This document shows positions 8,281 through 16,967 of a stretch of DNA of 64,000 bases, piece after piece. This stretch comes from Candidatus Peregrinibacteria bacterium Greene0416_19 (GTDB lineage Bacteria; Patescibacteriota; Gracilibacteria; Peribacterales; Peribacteraceae), in the NCBI GenBank assembly GCA_007375735.1, contig VMEW01000004.1:1-64000 (forward strand), written 5' to 3'. The notes below the pieces were generated by a model. It had not been told where the DNA came from. It did not search any database and worked only from the letters and a program-made list of their open reading frames with translations. The first letter of the stretch is position 1. Each line of letters opens with the position of its first letter. Position numbers and translations under genes: made by a program.

Positions 8281-9858
8281 ATGTTCCTCCCCCTCCTCGT
8301 CTTCGTCTGCGGCATGGCCGTGATGATCGTGGAGCTGGTGGCCATCCGGCTCTTTGCACCGTACGCGGGGACGTCGATCGAGGTATGGACTGCGGTCATC
8401 GGCGTGATGATGGCGGGGCTGGCCGGCGGGTATGCGCTTGGGGGAGTGCTCGGGGACCGGCTGAAGAGCGAAGCCTTCCTGCGCTCGGTGGTGCGGGCGG
8501 CGGCGTTGTGGCTTCTCTTGATGGTTCTGACGCACCGATCGTTGCTTGAATGGTTGTCGCTCACCGACATGCCCGGGTTCATCGCGGTCACCGGGTCCAT
8601 GCTGCTGGTCGCCGTGCCGAGCGTACTCCTCGGCATGGTGTATCCCTACGTCGTTCGTCTGCAGATGCAGCGCGTCGATCACGCCGGGCGCATCACCGGC
8701 AGGCTCTCGGCGCTCTCCACCGCCGGCAGCATCCTCGGCACATTCCTCACCGGCTTCGTCCTCGTCCCGCTCCTGCCGACCGGCGCGATCCTCGTGGTGA
8801 CGGCGGTGGTTCTCGTTCTTCTAGCGGGTGTCTGGAACGGCTGGAAACATCTTCTCCTGACCTGCGCGCTCATCACCATCGGACTGATGGTCTGGAGAGG
8901 ACAGGCGTTCATGCGGTCGCTCGCCGGTGAGCGTGACGGGATCATCGAAGAAGTGGAGACGCGGTATGCCAGCATTCGCGTTCGCAGGGGGCCGGCAGTC
9001 GCAGGGCTGGAACGGGCGGTCATCCTGGAGGTCGATCAGGGATGGCATGCCGCGATATTCCCGGAGGAGCCGGACACGCACGTGTTCCCGTACACCCGCT
9101 TCTATCGTCTCCTGGATGCCTTCCGGCCGGATGTCGGCCGTGCGCTCTTACTGGGCGGCGGCGGATACACGGTGGCGAGGGATTTCATCCGACGTCATCC
9201 GCGGGGACGCATCGACGTCGTTGAAATTGATCCGGCAGTCACCGCTCTCGCGCGGAAGTACTTCGGTCTCACCGACGATCCGCGTATGGACATCACGCAC
9301 GAGGATGCGCGCACTTTCCTCAATCGCCGGGATGACGACGTACAGTCGCGTGGCGACCGCGTAAACGGCACGTGGCCGCACGCGGCCTTTACGGGCTACG
9401 TCGCTTTACGCGAATCCCGTCTGCAGGAACGATTTCATGTTGTGTTCGGCGATGTCTTCCGCTCGCGGCGGTCCATCCCGTTCCACATGGCCACGGTCGA
9501 AACGGCACGTCTCATCCACGAAGTGCTCGATGACCGGGGGATGTATCTCCTCAACATCATCAGCGCGGAGACCGGTGGACATAGCTCTTTCCTTCGAGCG
9601 GAGCTGAAGACACTCCGGGGAGTGTTCCCCCATGTCGCGCTCTACCGCGTGCCGCGGCGTACGGACGACGGCGACTCATCGGTCTTCCGAAACTACATGA
9701 TTGTCGCATCCAAAGTGCCGCTCATTCCCGTTGCCGGTCTGGGAGGTGAACTTGCCGACATGCTTAGCACGCAGGTGTCGTTGCCCGACGATCCGTCAGT
9801 CCCGGTGCCGATACTGCGGGATGACTATGCACCGGTGGAGGCGTTGTTGAGGTTGTAA
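8281..9858 (+). CDS. Membrane-fused spermidine synthase-like protein
   Basis: 525 residues. The first ~210 form about seven hydrophobic segments (MIVELVAIRLFAPYAGTS start, typical of membrane-fused spermidine synthase homologues). The rest is a Rossmann methyltransferase-like fold with ALLLGGGGYTVARDF and VVEIDPAVTALARKYF, the aminopropyltransferase core, though catalytic polyamine residues cannot be confirmed. Residues ~350-380 are encoded by a 90-bp palindromic element (9330-9419) inserted in frame between DARTFLNR and the next beta strand. Start 8281 has TACCAT 6 nt upstream. Polyamine transfer is possible; many such fused proteins have no proven substrate. Confidence 0.8.
   Translation: MFLPLLVFVCGMAVMIVELVAIRLFAPYAGTSIEVWTAVIGVMMAGLAGGYALGGVLGDRLKSEAFLRSVVRAAALWLLLMVLTHRSLLEWLSLTDMPGFIAVTGSMLLVAVPSVLLGMVYPYVVRLQMQRVDHAGRITGRLSALSTAGSILGTFLTGFVLVPLLPTGAILVVTAVVLVLLAGVWNGWKHLLLTCALITIGLMVWRGQAFMRSLAGERDGIIEEVETRYASIRVRRGPAVAGLERAVILEVDQGWHAAIFPEEPDTHVFPYTRFYRLLDAFRPDVGRALLLGGGGYTVARDFIRRHPRGRIDVVEIDPAVTALARKYFGLTDDPRMDITHEDARTFLNRRDDDVQSRGDRVNGTWPHAAFTGYVALRESRLQERFHVVFGDVFRSRRSIPFHMATVETARLIHEVLDDRGMYLLNIISAETGGHSSFLRAELKTLRGVFPHVALYRVPRRTDDGDSSVFRNYMIVASKVPLIPVAGLGGELADMLSTQVSLPDDPSVPVPILRDDYAPVEALLRL
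9330..9419. repeat. RAYT-associated palindromic element, in-gene copy
   Basis: 90 bp, 88 of 90 identical to 46444-46533 and closely related (inverted) to 44338-44431. It is 30 codons long, keeps the reading frame open and encodes a polar loop (QSRGDRVNGTWPHAAFTGYV) within the 8281 gene. Confidence 0.9.
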
Positions 9859-9870
9859 CATGTAAAATAT

Positions 9871-9938
9871 GCCCCCTCCTTGCGGCCCTCCCCCTCGGCC
9901 TCAGCCTGCGGGCTTACGGCCTGGGAGAGGGCGGGGCA
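9871..9938. repeat. GC-rich palindromic repeat, half copy
   Basis: Matches the left half of the repeats at 16831 and 36786: GCCCCCTCC, CCCTCCCCCTCGGCCT and GGCCTGGGAGAGGGC are shared in order. It can fold on its own into a GC-rich hairpin just after the stop of the 8281 gene. Confidence 0.75.
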
Positions 9939-9945
9939 TGTTTCA

Positions 9946-10023
9946 ATGCCGCACGGCGGAACCGTGCTGCTGAGATCAATAGATCATTGTTGCAATGAGC
10001 AGCATGGCTCCGCCGTGCGGCAT
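9946..10023. terminator. Long hairpin between convergent genes
   Basis: Arms 9946-9971 and 9998-10023 match at 24 of 26 positions (ATGCCGCACGGCGGA against TCCGCCGTGCGGCAT), with a 26-nt AT-richer loop. It lies between convergent genes and ends 4 nt before the stop codon of the DUF5667-like gene, so it probably terminates both. Confidence 0.7.
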
Positions 10024-10027
10024 TCAC

Positions 10028-11392
10028 CTACTGCGTATTGATCTTCACCTTCCCGTTCCCCTTCACCTCCGAATCGACCGGCGGCAGGTGGAACGTCTTC
10101 GGTGTCCCCGCCTCCTTTTCCGTGCGGTGATCCCCCTCCCGGACCGGTGTGACGTCTGCCGAGTTCTTCGATGAGGAAGAAGGCGTCACATCCGCCCCCA
10201 GCACTTTCTTCACCGTCTCCGTCCCCACCGAGGCGTTCGACTCCAGGATGACCTGCACTTCTTCGATGATGATACGCGCTTTCTTCAGGAATGCCGCCGG
10301 ATCGGCTTTCCCGTCCACGGTGTTTGCCGCCTTTACATCCGCGATCGATTTGTCGGCGACTGCCAGTTTCGCTTCGAGCGCTCTGCGCAACTCGCTTCTC
10401 GCTGGCAACTTCTGAAGCAGGGCCCGGACGTCGCGCAGCCGCTTGGCGAGAGAGCGGAGTGACGCATGGCCCATCGCATTGAGGCCGGCGTCTGTCGGCT
10501 GTGACTTCATGGCCGATTCCATTGCCCGTTCCACGGTCGCGGCATTGTCCGTGATCGATGGTGACAGGTCTTGTGGCATTGTCCGCTCGGTTGCCGTTTT
10601 GATTTCCCGGGCGATCGCCGCCGCTCCGCCACCGCCGGTCTCGACCGACGTGGTTCCGCGCTGACCGTGCTCTTTCGGTCGTTCGGTGGCGAGCATCTTC
10701 AAGACCGCGTCGTGTCCTTTGGCACGCCCCTCGATGCGGGCCCCCATCTCCGCCGCCTCCCGGGGATGCTCTTCGCTCAGGGATTGCACCTCCTCATGTA
10801 CCTGCTCCATCTGTGACGCGTAGGTTGCCGCGATCTCCGTCCCGGTCACATCATCCAGTCGTCCCAGTGCCACCAGCTTTTCCGCCTCGCGCAGGCGCTC
10901 CTCCGCTATCTCCGCCCGCACCCGTGCCTTCGACTCGGACCGGACCGTGACCGCGACGCGCACCGGCTCCATGACCTTCACCTTCACCGGATAGAGGAAA
11001 TCCCCGGGCAGCGCCTGCGCCGCCGCGTACGTGACCGTTCCCCCCGCAGCGACGAGAAGCAGGAACGAGAAGGCGTAGGCGGGCAGACGGTGGAACGATC
11101 CCAGGAACTCCAGGATGCGATCGCGGATCGGCGTGGCCTGCACCGGGTGCACGCGCATGTACGCGCGCAGATTCTCTTGCATGCGATCCGCTTCGCCTGC
11201 AGACATGCCCAATGTCTGCACGGAGCCGATGAATTGCTTCTCCCTGGACATGGTATCCGTCTGACACGCCCTACCGTCGGCTCTTACGGGATGGACGGAT
11301 ACATACCCGGATACCGCCGTCGTCAGGCGGTCTGCCTCGATGGGAGAGAGTCGGATGCCCTTGGCCGTGCGGAGGAATGCCTGCTCATCCAT
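10028..11392 (-). CDS. DUF5667-like membrane protein, probable anti-sigma factor
   Basis: 454 residues. The N-terminal ~105 residues are cytoplasmic and helical; one membrane segment follows (AYAFSFLLLVAAGGTVTYAA) and then LPGDFLYPVKVKVMEPVRVA, the hallmark start of the DUF5667 domain seen next to ECF sigma factors. The extracytoplasmic rest is long, helical and charged, ending in a Ser/Pro-rich tail. Its start overlaps the end of the sigma factor gene by 8 nt, indicating translational coupling. Sequestering the sigma factor at the membrane is inferred from context. No zinc HxxxCxxC motif is present. Confidence 0.75.
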   Translation of the reverse strand: MDEQAFLRTAKGIRLSPIEADRLTTAVSGYVSVHPVRADGRACQTDTMSREKQFIGSVQTLGMSAGEADRMQENLRAYMRVHPVQATPIRDRILEFLGSFHRLPAYAFSFLLLVAAGGTVTYAAAQALPGDFLYPVKVKVMEPVRVAVTVRSESKARVRAEIAEERLREAEKLVALGRLDDVTGTEIAATYASQMEQVHEEVQSLSEEHPREAAEMGARIEGRAKGHDAVLKMLATERPKEHGQRGTTSVETGGGGAAAIAREIKTATERTMPQDLSPSITDNAATVERAMESAMKSQPTDAGLNAMGHASLRSLAKRLRDVRALLQKLPARSELRRALEAKLAVADKSIADVKAANTVDGKADPAAFLKKARIIIEEVQVILESNASVGTETVKKVLGADVTPSSSSKNSADVTPVREGDHRTEKEAGTPKTFHLPPVDSEVKGNGKVKINTQ

Positions 11393-11903
11393 GGTCGACG
11401 TTCAGGTGGGAACGGAGCTGTTTCAGCCCGCGATTGATGCGGACGGAAATGGTGTTCGCGGTCTCGCCCGTCGCCTCCGCGATCTCCGCCGGTTGCAATC
11501 CCTCGATGAAGCGCAGGGTCACTGCGGAACGGTACGGTTCCTCGATCTTCTGCAGCACCCGGAGCACGCGTTCCTCCGCGATCACGTCGCGGGCCAGGTT
11601 CTCGTCATGCGACGGCGGGTCGAATCCCTCTTCCTGCAGCGTCTCGAGCGAGAGTGCCTTCTTCCGCCGCGCGTCGTTGTAGATCAGGTTGGTGGCCACC
11701 TTGTAGAGGAACGCCTGCACGTTCTCGATGTCATTGCCGCCCGCCACGTACTGCCATGTCTTCACGAACGTTTCCTGGGTCAGATCCAGCGCCCCTTCAC
11801 GGTCGAACACGTGGAAGTAACAGTGCCGAAAAATGCCGTCACGGTACTCGTGGAATGCCTGTTCGAAGGTCGCTTCCGGACGGTCGGATGAGTGGAGGTG
11901 CAT
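11385..11903 (-). CDS. ECF-type RNA polymerase sigma factor
   Basis: 172 residues with the two ECF regions: sigma2 near the N-terminus (GALDLTQETFVKTWQYV, -10 recognition) and sigma4 at the end (YRSAVTLRFIEGLQPAEIAE, helix-turn-helix). The start at 11903 (MHLHSSD) is preferred to an upstream in-frame ATG because it keeps the normal ECF length. The downstream overlapping gene is its likely anti-sigma partner. The divergent M23 peptidase gene shares a 37-bp promoter region and may be a regulon member. Confidence 0.92.
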   Translation of the reverse strand: MHLHSSDRPEATFEQAFHEYRDGIFRHCYFHVFDREGALDLTQETFVKTWQYVAGGNDIENVQAFLYKVATNLIYNDARRKKALSLETLQEEGFDPPSHDENLARDVIAEERVLRVLQKIEEPYRSAVTLRFIEGLQPAEIAEATGETANTISVRINRGLKQLRSHLNVDHG

Positions 11904-11940
11904 TGGGAGCGGAAATCTGCTACAATATACAGAAAACCAC

Positions 11941-12849
11941 ATGCAGATCCAGATCGAGATTCCGCGGCCGCTCTTGCTCGTCGGTCTCGTCGGCGCATTC
12001 GTCGCTGGTGTGTTCTGGGCAGGTGACGGTTCCTTTCTGCAGGCACAGCAAGCGACCGGTGATCATGCCGTCCGCGAGGCGGCGGAGGAGCGCGGCGGCG
12101 ACGATGGACCGGCCCATGACACAATCAGCCAGGCGGAAGACGGCATCCGCTCCATCCGCACGGCCCAGGCCATCCGCGTGAATCGTGAAGAAATTCTCCG
12201 TTACCAATTGCAGGGGCTTGAGTCCGAGAACCAGAGGCTCGGAGCAGATGCCCCAGCCGAACAGGTGGATGAACTGCGGGAGGCGACAATCGAACTCACA
12301 TCCCTGCTCAAGGACGAATCACGCGCGGAACGGCAGCTCCACATCTACATGAACCAGATTCTGGAAGCGGAGGGAAGGGCGGTCGCGATCAGCCGCTCAT
12401 CATTGACCGCTCTGAACGGAGTGGTGCGGTTCCAGTGGCCGATCGATCCGGGCGAAGGACTCACGGCCCTCTTCGAGGATGCCGGCTACGAGAAGATCTT
12501 CAACCGAAAGCACCACGCAGTCGACATCCGCGCCGCGCAGGGCACGGTCGTGCGCGCATCCGCTCCCGGCACGGTGAAGGATGTGGTGCGCAACGGCAAA
12601 GGCTTCAGCAACGTCACGATCGATCATGGCAACGGCTTCGTCTCGCTCTACGGTCACCTGACCGACTTCACGGCGGAACCGGGTGATCAGGTGGAAGCCG
12701 GTGAACAGCTCGGCTGGTCGGGCGGACTGCCGGGCACCGACGGGGCCGGCGATTCCACCGGACCGCACCTGCACTACGCGATGTTCTATAAGGGGACGCC
12801 GGTGGATCCGCTGGAATACCTGCCACAGGTGGCGACGTTTGAGGAGTGA
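11941..12849 (+). CDS. M23 family metallopeptidase with N-terminal anchor
   Basis: 302 residues. A single hydrophobic segment (LLLVGLVGAFVAGVFWAG) anchors or exports the protein, a ~100-residue charged helical part follows, and the C-terminal LytM/M23 domain has the zinc ligands in NRKHHAVDIRAA and PHLHYAM. The expected reaction is cleavage of peptidoglycan cross-bridges outside the membrane, or activation of another hydrolase. The start at 11941 follows TACAAT (11921-11926) by 14 nt. It is divergent from the ECF sigma gene, which suggests envelope-stress control. Confidence 0.88.
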   Translation: MQIQIEIPRPLLLVGLVGAFVAGVFWAGDGSFLQAQQATGDHAVREAAEERGGDDGPAHDTISQAEDGIRSIRTAQAIRVNREEILRYQLQGLESENQRLGADAPAEQVDELREATIELTSLLKDESRAERQLHIYMNQILEAEGRAVAISRSSLTALNGVVRFQWPIDPGEGLTALFEDAGYEKIFNRKHHAVDIRAAQGTVVRASAPGTVKDVVRNGKGFSNVTIDHGNGFVSLYGHLTDFTAEPGDQVEAGEQLGWSGGLPGTDGAGDSTGPHLHYAMFYKGTPVDPLEYLPQVATFEE

Positions 12850-12873
12850 ACGGCCGGGGGTGGGGGAACATCC

Positions 12874-13953
12874 CTACATCAATTTCAACCGCTCAGCTTG
12901 TCTCCTCGCATATTCATCCGTCATCCCCGCCACATAATCCTTCACCGCATCGACGAGCGTCGATCCGGTTCTCTTCTGCAGATCACGAATCTTTTCCGTC
13001 GGATGTTCCAGGTAATGATCGCATAGCCGCAGGACAATCTCCTGTCCGTGTTCCTGCTTGGCGCGCAGCTCATCCTGCCGGTACACGCGGTCCCACAGGA
13101 ATGAGCGGAGGAGTGCGAGTTCCTTCCTCCTTTTCGCGCTGAAGCCAGCGATCGCTCTGCGCGCGTCGTAGACATCCACGAGTGTTTCGATCGATAGCGC
13201 CTGGAGCCGGTCGCGCGTGTCGGCGTACAAATCTCTCACGAGCAGATGGATGATGGCGCCGCGGACGGACGTCCCGCGCTTGTGGGCCTGCACGCACGCA
13301 TCGGCTGCCAGCGGTACATCCGTCAGGTCCTGGAGCGTGAAGAAGCCGGCACGCAACCCGTCGTCGCAGTCGTGGCCGGTGTAGGCGATCTCGTCGGACA
13401 GATTCACGATCTGCGCTTCGAGTGACAGGGCATGCTTCCTGTTCCTCGAATGTTTCATCAGTCCCTCCAGGATCTCCTCGTTCAGGTTCAGTCCCGGCGC
13501 ATGCGACGAATGTTCTTCGAGTTTGGTCACGACGCGCAGCGACTGTTCGTTGTGTTCGAAGGAGGATCCATGTTTCTTCATCCAACGGTTCAGCGCGTCC
13601 TCCCCCGCGTGTCCGTACGGCGGATGACCCAGATCGTGCGCGAGCGCGATGGATTCGGCCAGGTCTTCGTTCAGCCTCAGCGTCCGCGCGATGTCACGGC
13701 CGATCTGCGCCACCTCCAGGGTGTGCGTCAGCCGCGAGCGGTAGTGATCGCCATCGCCGGCGATGAACACCTGCGTCTTGCCCTGCAGCCGGCGGAATGC
13801 CTGGGTGTGGATGATGCGGTCCCGGTCGCGCTGGAAGGGGAAGCGCGTGTCGTCTTCCGGTTCCTGGTGCGCTCGTGCCAGTCTGCCGCCGATGGGGACG
13901 GCATACGAGGCCAGCATGCGGCTTGAGTCCCGCATCCTTTCCAGCAGTTCCAT
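12874..13953 (-). CDS. dgt: dGTP triphosphohydrolase-like HD protein
   Basis: 359 residues of the deoxyguanosinetriphosphate triphosphohydrolase-like family. The metal-binding HD motif is intact: SRLTHTLEVAQIGRD supplies the first histidine and AHDLGHPPYGHAGE the HD pair. The N-terminal FPFQRDRDRIIHTQAFRRLQ is a family signature. It hydrolyses dNTPs to nucleoside and triphosphate and tunes precursor pools. Start 13953 has TAGCAT 6 nt upstream. The gene ends 24 nt from the convergent M23 gene. Confidence 0.93.
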   Translation of the reverse strand: MELLERMRDSSRMLASYAVPIGGRLARAHQEPEDDTRFPFQRDRDRIIHTQAFRRLQGKTQVFIAGDGDHYRSRLTHTLEVAQIGRDIARTLRLNEDLAESIALAHDLGHPPYGHAGEDALNRWMKKHGSSFEHNEQSLRVVTKLEEHSSHAPGLNLNEEILEGLMKHSRNRKHALSLEAQIVNLSDEIAYTGHDCDDGLRAGFFTLQDLTDVPLAADACVQAHKRGTSVRGAIIHLLVRDLYADTRDRLQALSIETLVDVYDARRAIAGFSAKRRKELALLRSFLWDRVYRQDELRAKQEHGQEIVLRLCDHYLEHPTEKIRDLQKRTGSTLVDAVKDYVAGMTDEYARRQAERLKLM

Positions 13954-13962
13954 GTCCGTATG

Positions 13963-14481
13963 CTAGGACAATTCCGCCCGCCCGACGACCGGTTGATGGC
14001 CGATACTTTTCCTTTTAAGAGACGTATGTCGTCTGCTCATCTGCTCGACCCACGACCGGTTCAGCTCCAGTAACCGTCTGCGGTAGAGCCTGATGCAGTG
14101 CACTTTCTGCGGGTCATTGCTCTCGTACCCCGCCGTCCGCTCTATTTCCCGCCGGACTTCCTGATAGGCTTTCACAGGATCGGTTTCGAAGAGGTGCTCG
14201 ACGTATCGAATACCGGCGAGATGGATGAACAGAAAATCGCCAGTCTTCTGCGGAACGGCGAAGACTGCGCCCAAAAAATCGCGCTGTTGGCGAATGGAGG
14301 CTTCGTGGAAGTACGCGATGCCCACTTCGACCGTGTTGGTCCATTCACGACGGGCGAGAACGCCAGGTTTTTGCTGGTGAATCCGCTGTAGCTCGTCAAT
14401 CACCTCTCCCATCAGCGGCAGTTCCTGCTCATCATCATCCACTCTGTCCGGGAAGCGATGAATGTATGAAGATTCACCCAT
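13963..14481 (-). CDS. Hypothetical protein (172 aa)
   Basis: No family recognised. The protein is soluble, charged and mostly helical, with GDFLFIHLAGIRYVEHLFETDPVK in pieces suggesting a compact domain. It lies 9 nt upstream of the dGTPase promoter and start, on the same strand. A TATGAT lies about 22 nt before the ATG at 14481, so this transcript may carry a short leader. Confidence 0.65.
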   Translation of the reverse strand: MGESSYIHRFPDRVDDDEQELPLMGEVIDELQRIHQQKPGVLARREWTNTVEVGIAYFHEASIRQQRDFLGAVFAVPQKTGDFLFIHLAGIRYVEHLFETDPVKAYQEVRREIERTAGYESNDPQKVHCIRLYRRRLLELNRSWVEQMSRRHTSLKRKSIGHQPVVGRAELS

Positions 14482-14756
14482 ATGTTGGGAAGGGATGCAT
14501 CATAGAGCAGATGATTCACAGGTCAACATCGTTCGCCCTCCCACGCGCATGCCAAACGGCCGTCGGGCAGAAACGCTTGTCCCTGGAATCCCAGGTGGGT
14601 GACCGCACCCCGCCGCCACGGCGGCGGGGGATTGAGCCTCCCGTAGCAAGCATCAGAGAAGAAACGTAGCTGCTCTAACGAGCCGTCCAGACTGTGTGAG
14701 CATACCTTCGGGACATTGTCAGTGCGAGCGGGTTGCACGGTTTACGATTGCACGGT
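14482..14756. other. Structured intergenic region, possible non-coding RNA
   Basis: 275 bp with no credible coding frame. It contains several nested hairpins: CCCCGCCGCC/GGCGGCGGGG near 14609-14630, CCTGG/CCAGG near 14581-14595, and GCTC/GAGC near 14672-14683. Near 14733-14760 TTGCACGGTTTAC occurs twice in tandem. It shows no signature of SRP RNA, tmRNA or RNase P RNA; identity is unknown. Confidence 0.35.
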
Positions 14757-15503
14757 TTACTGCATCGCAAATATTCGCTTCTCGTCCGGCGACACGACGA
14801 ACCGGGCGAAGGGTCCGTCTTTCGATGTCGTGAGTCCGGGCACCGATACGAAGAGCAGCAAGTCGCCGTCGCCCAGTACCTCAGCGGCGCTGAGCATCAT
14901 GGCTTCTTTGTAACCCGGCAAACGCACAAACTCTTTCCCGAACGCATACTCTCCGGATTGCTCACCCAGGATATCGCGCGTGACGAGCGTCCACGCCGCC
15001 GGATCACGGGAGGCGGGGACGTACGCGAATCGCTGCATCCCCTTGTCGAAGCCGCCGAATCCCGTCTCCGGGATGAGAGTGGTGATCTCCGGTTTGTCAC
15101 CGAACGATACCCCGAAAACCGTGTCGAAAGATTTGGGATTGTCACTCTCCCGGTTTGCCGCGTACACAAGATAGATGCCGGGCTGAGCGACCTCGACGCG
15201 GTCGACGCCGTAGGGTCCGGACACTTCCGCTTGCATCCCGTCACGCGTCGTGACCCGGAAGAGCGCATCCAGCGAGCCCTCCGGGAACTCCGCGATCATC
15301 TCGCCTTCCTCCGTATCGATGAGGCATTCGCTCCGTCCCGGCGTACCGGTTGTGCAGTGGCAGTCGGCGGTTCCCTGGTACAGGCACGATCGGCCTGCCC
15401 GGTTGGTGCCGGTGAGCGGCTGTGACGGAGATGGTCCCGTGCATGCGGAGAGCAGCAGAACCAAGCTGCCGCCCATGACAATGTTCCGGAGACGCATACT
15501 CAT
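14757..15503 (-). CDS. Lipoprotein of unknown function
   Basis: About 248 residues. A short signal peptide ends in LVLLLSACTG, a lipobox with cysteine as the first mature residue, so the protein should be lipid-anchored on the outer face of the membrane. The mature part is rich in beta-type segments and has a cysteine cluster (SCLYQGTADCHCTTG). No enzyme motif is visible. The start at 15503 or 15497 gives a normal signal peptide; longer frames upstream would not. It follows the laccase-domain gene on the same strand with 8 nt between. Confidence 0.75.
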   Translation of the reverse strand: MSMRLRNIVMGGSLVLLLSACTGPSPSQPLTGTNRAGRSCLYQGTADCHCTTGTPGRSECLIDTEEGEMIAEFPEGSLDALFRVTTRDGMQAEVSGPYGVDRVEVAQPGIYLVYAANRESDNPKSFDTVFGVSFGDKPEITTLIPETGFGGFDKGMQRFAYVPASRDPAAWTLVTRDILGEQSGEYAFGKEFVRLPGYKEAMMLSAAEVLGDGDLLLFVSVPGLTTSKDGPFARFVVSPDEKRIFAMQ

Positions 15504-15511
15504 AGCATGGC

Positions 15512-16186
15512 TCACAGAAGCCGACATGCCAAGACGTTCGTCCAGCCGTCCAGTACCTTTTCCCGATCCCCGCCACGGTAGGTCCAGTACGTCTCCGGAT
15601 GGCATGTGGTGCATGCGTTGATCCTCTCGCGCTGCGTCCGGGGCACGCCAAGAACGTCGAACTGGCGCTCGGAAGTTTCGATCAAATCTGCGTAGCGCCC
15701 ATCAATGAGATCGGGTGGCGCACTGGGGAGCTCGCGTCGTGGATCAGAAAACTCCGCGCATTCTTTGCCGAGCGACGGCCCGGCCCCCACGTACGTGTCC
15801 TGCGGCTGGATGCCCCACTCCTTTTGCAGCAGCTCGTAGAACGCAGCGATCGTGCCGGCATTCAGGCAGCGCCAGCCCGCGTGCAGCACGCCGCCGACAT
15901 TCTTCTTCGGCGCGTAGATCACGAAGTTCTGGCAGTCGGCCGCGCGGATGGCGAGGGTGAGGCCCCGCGCGTCCATGATCATGCCGTCCGCTTCCACCGT
16001 CCGCGAGGTGGGCTCGCTCACCCTCACCACCCGGTTGCCGTGCACCTGGCGAAGGCTGGCGACTGTCGGCACTGCGAGAGCACGGGCGATCTCTCCATCT
16101 GTGTGCACCCGGTCTTCCTTGGTCAGAAGCTGGACGTGGAGGGCGTTGCGGAATGGACTGAAGATGGCGAAGGGGTGATCGGTCAT
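15512..16186 (-). CDS. Laccase-domain (YfiH/purine nucleoside phosphorylase) protein
   Basis: 224 residues of the YfiH/polyphenol oxidase family. The conserved core is present: LRQVHGNRVV, GMIMDARGLTLAIRAADCQN, VGGVLHAGWRC and CTTCHP, including the Cys/His zinc-site residues. Members were named laccases; several act as adenosine and purine nucleoside phosphorylases. The start at 16186 (MTDHPFAIF) is preferred; TATAAT lies 10 nt upstream and overlaps the divergent promoter of the methyltransferase. It may link to the adenosine-recycling genes at 60-62 kb, but that is inference. Confidence 0.85.
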   Translation of the reverse strand: MTDHPFAIFSPFRNALHVQLLTKEDRVHTDGEIARALAVPTVASLRQVHGNRVVRVSEPTSRTVEADGMIMDARGLTLAIRAADCQNFVIYAPKKNVGGVLHAGWRCLNAGTIAAFYELLQKEWGIQPQDTYVGAGPSLGKECAEFSDPRRELPSAPPDLIDGRYADLIETSERQFDVLGVPRTQRERINACTTCHPETYWTYRGGDREKVLDGWTNVLACRLL

Positions 16187-16206
16187 ATCCGGTAGTATTA
16201 TAAGGT

Positions 16207-16827
16207 ATGACGCGCAGCGAGCGGACCTACTGGTCCACCAAATATCCGGTGCGACAGGGGACAGTCCATCCGTCCGCCAGGAAAGCCGTGCGGTCATTCC
16301 CCCGCGGGAGATTGAAGATTCTCGATCTCGGTTGCGGGTATGGCGACGATGCGCTGTTCTTCGCGCGTCGCGGTCACGAAGTGTGGGCACTCGATTTTTC
16401 GGCCGCGAGCATGAGGCGCCTGAGGCAGGCGATTGCGGATCATGCATTGAACGATATACATCCGATGACGCATGACATTTCCAGGAGACTTCCGTTCGAA
16501 CACGATTCCTTCGACGTGGTGTACGCGCATCTGTCGCTCCACTATTTCGATGATCGCGTGACCGAGCATGTCTTCGCGGACATCCGTCGCATCCTGCGGC
16601 CCGGCGGATTGCTCTTCGTCAAATGCAAATCCGTCGACGATCCGTTGTATGGGAAGGGAACCTGTGTCGGGCCGGACATGTTCAGGCACGGACATGTCCG
16701 GCATTTCTTCTCCCGGGAATACCTGGCTGAGAAGCTGCGTGACTTTTCCATCATCACGCTCCGTCGGTCGTCATCGATGTACGACGGGAAACGGTCGGCG
16801 TTCGTGGAGGCGGTGGCGAGGAGGTAA
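16207..16827 (+). CDS. Class I SAM-dependent methyltransferase
   Basis: 206 residues. Motif I is ILDLGCGYGDDALFFARRG, the acidic end of strand 2 is ALDFSAASM, and FDVVYAHLSLHYF and RILRPGGLLFVKC mark motifs II-III. This is the generic Methyltransf_11 fold; substrate unknown. The start at 16207 has TAGTAT 8 nt upstream. Near codon 160 an inverted repeat GCCGGACATG/CATGTCCGGC (16671-16702) sits inside the coding sequence. It converges with the NAD(P)HX dehydratase gene across a 133-bp palindrome. Confidence 0.88.
   Translation: MTRSERTYWSTKYPVRQGTVHPSARKAVRSFPRGRLKILDLGCGYGDDALFFARRGHEVWALDFSAASMRRLRQAIADHALNDIHPMTHDISRRLPFEHDSFDVVYAHLSLHYFDDRVTEHVFADIRRILRPGGLLFVKCKSVDDPLYGKGTCVGPDMFRHGHVRHFFSREYLAEKLRDFSIITLRRSSSMYDGKRSAFVEAVARR
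16671..16702. repeat. Inverted repeat inside the methyltransferase gene
   Basis: GCCGGACATG (16671-16680) and CATGTCCGGC (16693-16702), perfect 10-bp arms around 12 nt. It is translated as GPDMFRHGHVRH. It may be an old palindrome insertion or a chance repeat. Confidence 0.55.
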
Positions 16828-16830
16828 GAT

Positions 16831-16963
16831 GCCCCCACCCTGCGGCCCTCCCCCTCGGCCTCGACCCTCTGGGGTCTCGGCCTGGGAGAGGGCGATTCAA
16901 CATGCAAACTCTTGAAATTGCCCTCTCCCAGCGAAGCGAGGGGGAGGGCCGCAGGGTGGGGGC
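16831..16963. repeat. GC-rich palindromic repeat between convergent genes, full copy
   Basis: Perfect 27-bp outer arms (16831-16857 and 16937-16963; CGAGGGGGAGGGCC inner edge) enclose a second hairpin with GACCC/GGGTC. Nearly the same unit occurs at 36786-36925 and a half copy at 9871-9938, each between convergent genes. Likely doubles as a bidirectional terminator. Confidence 0.85.
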
Positions 16964-16967
16964 ACGT

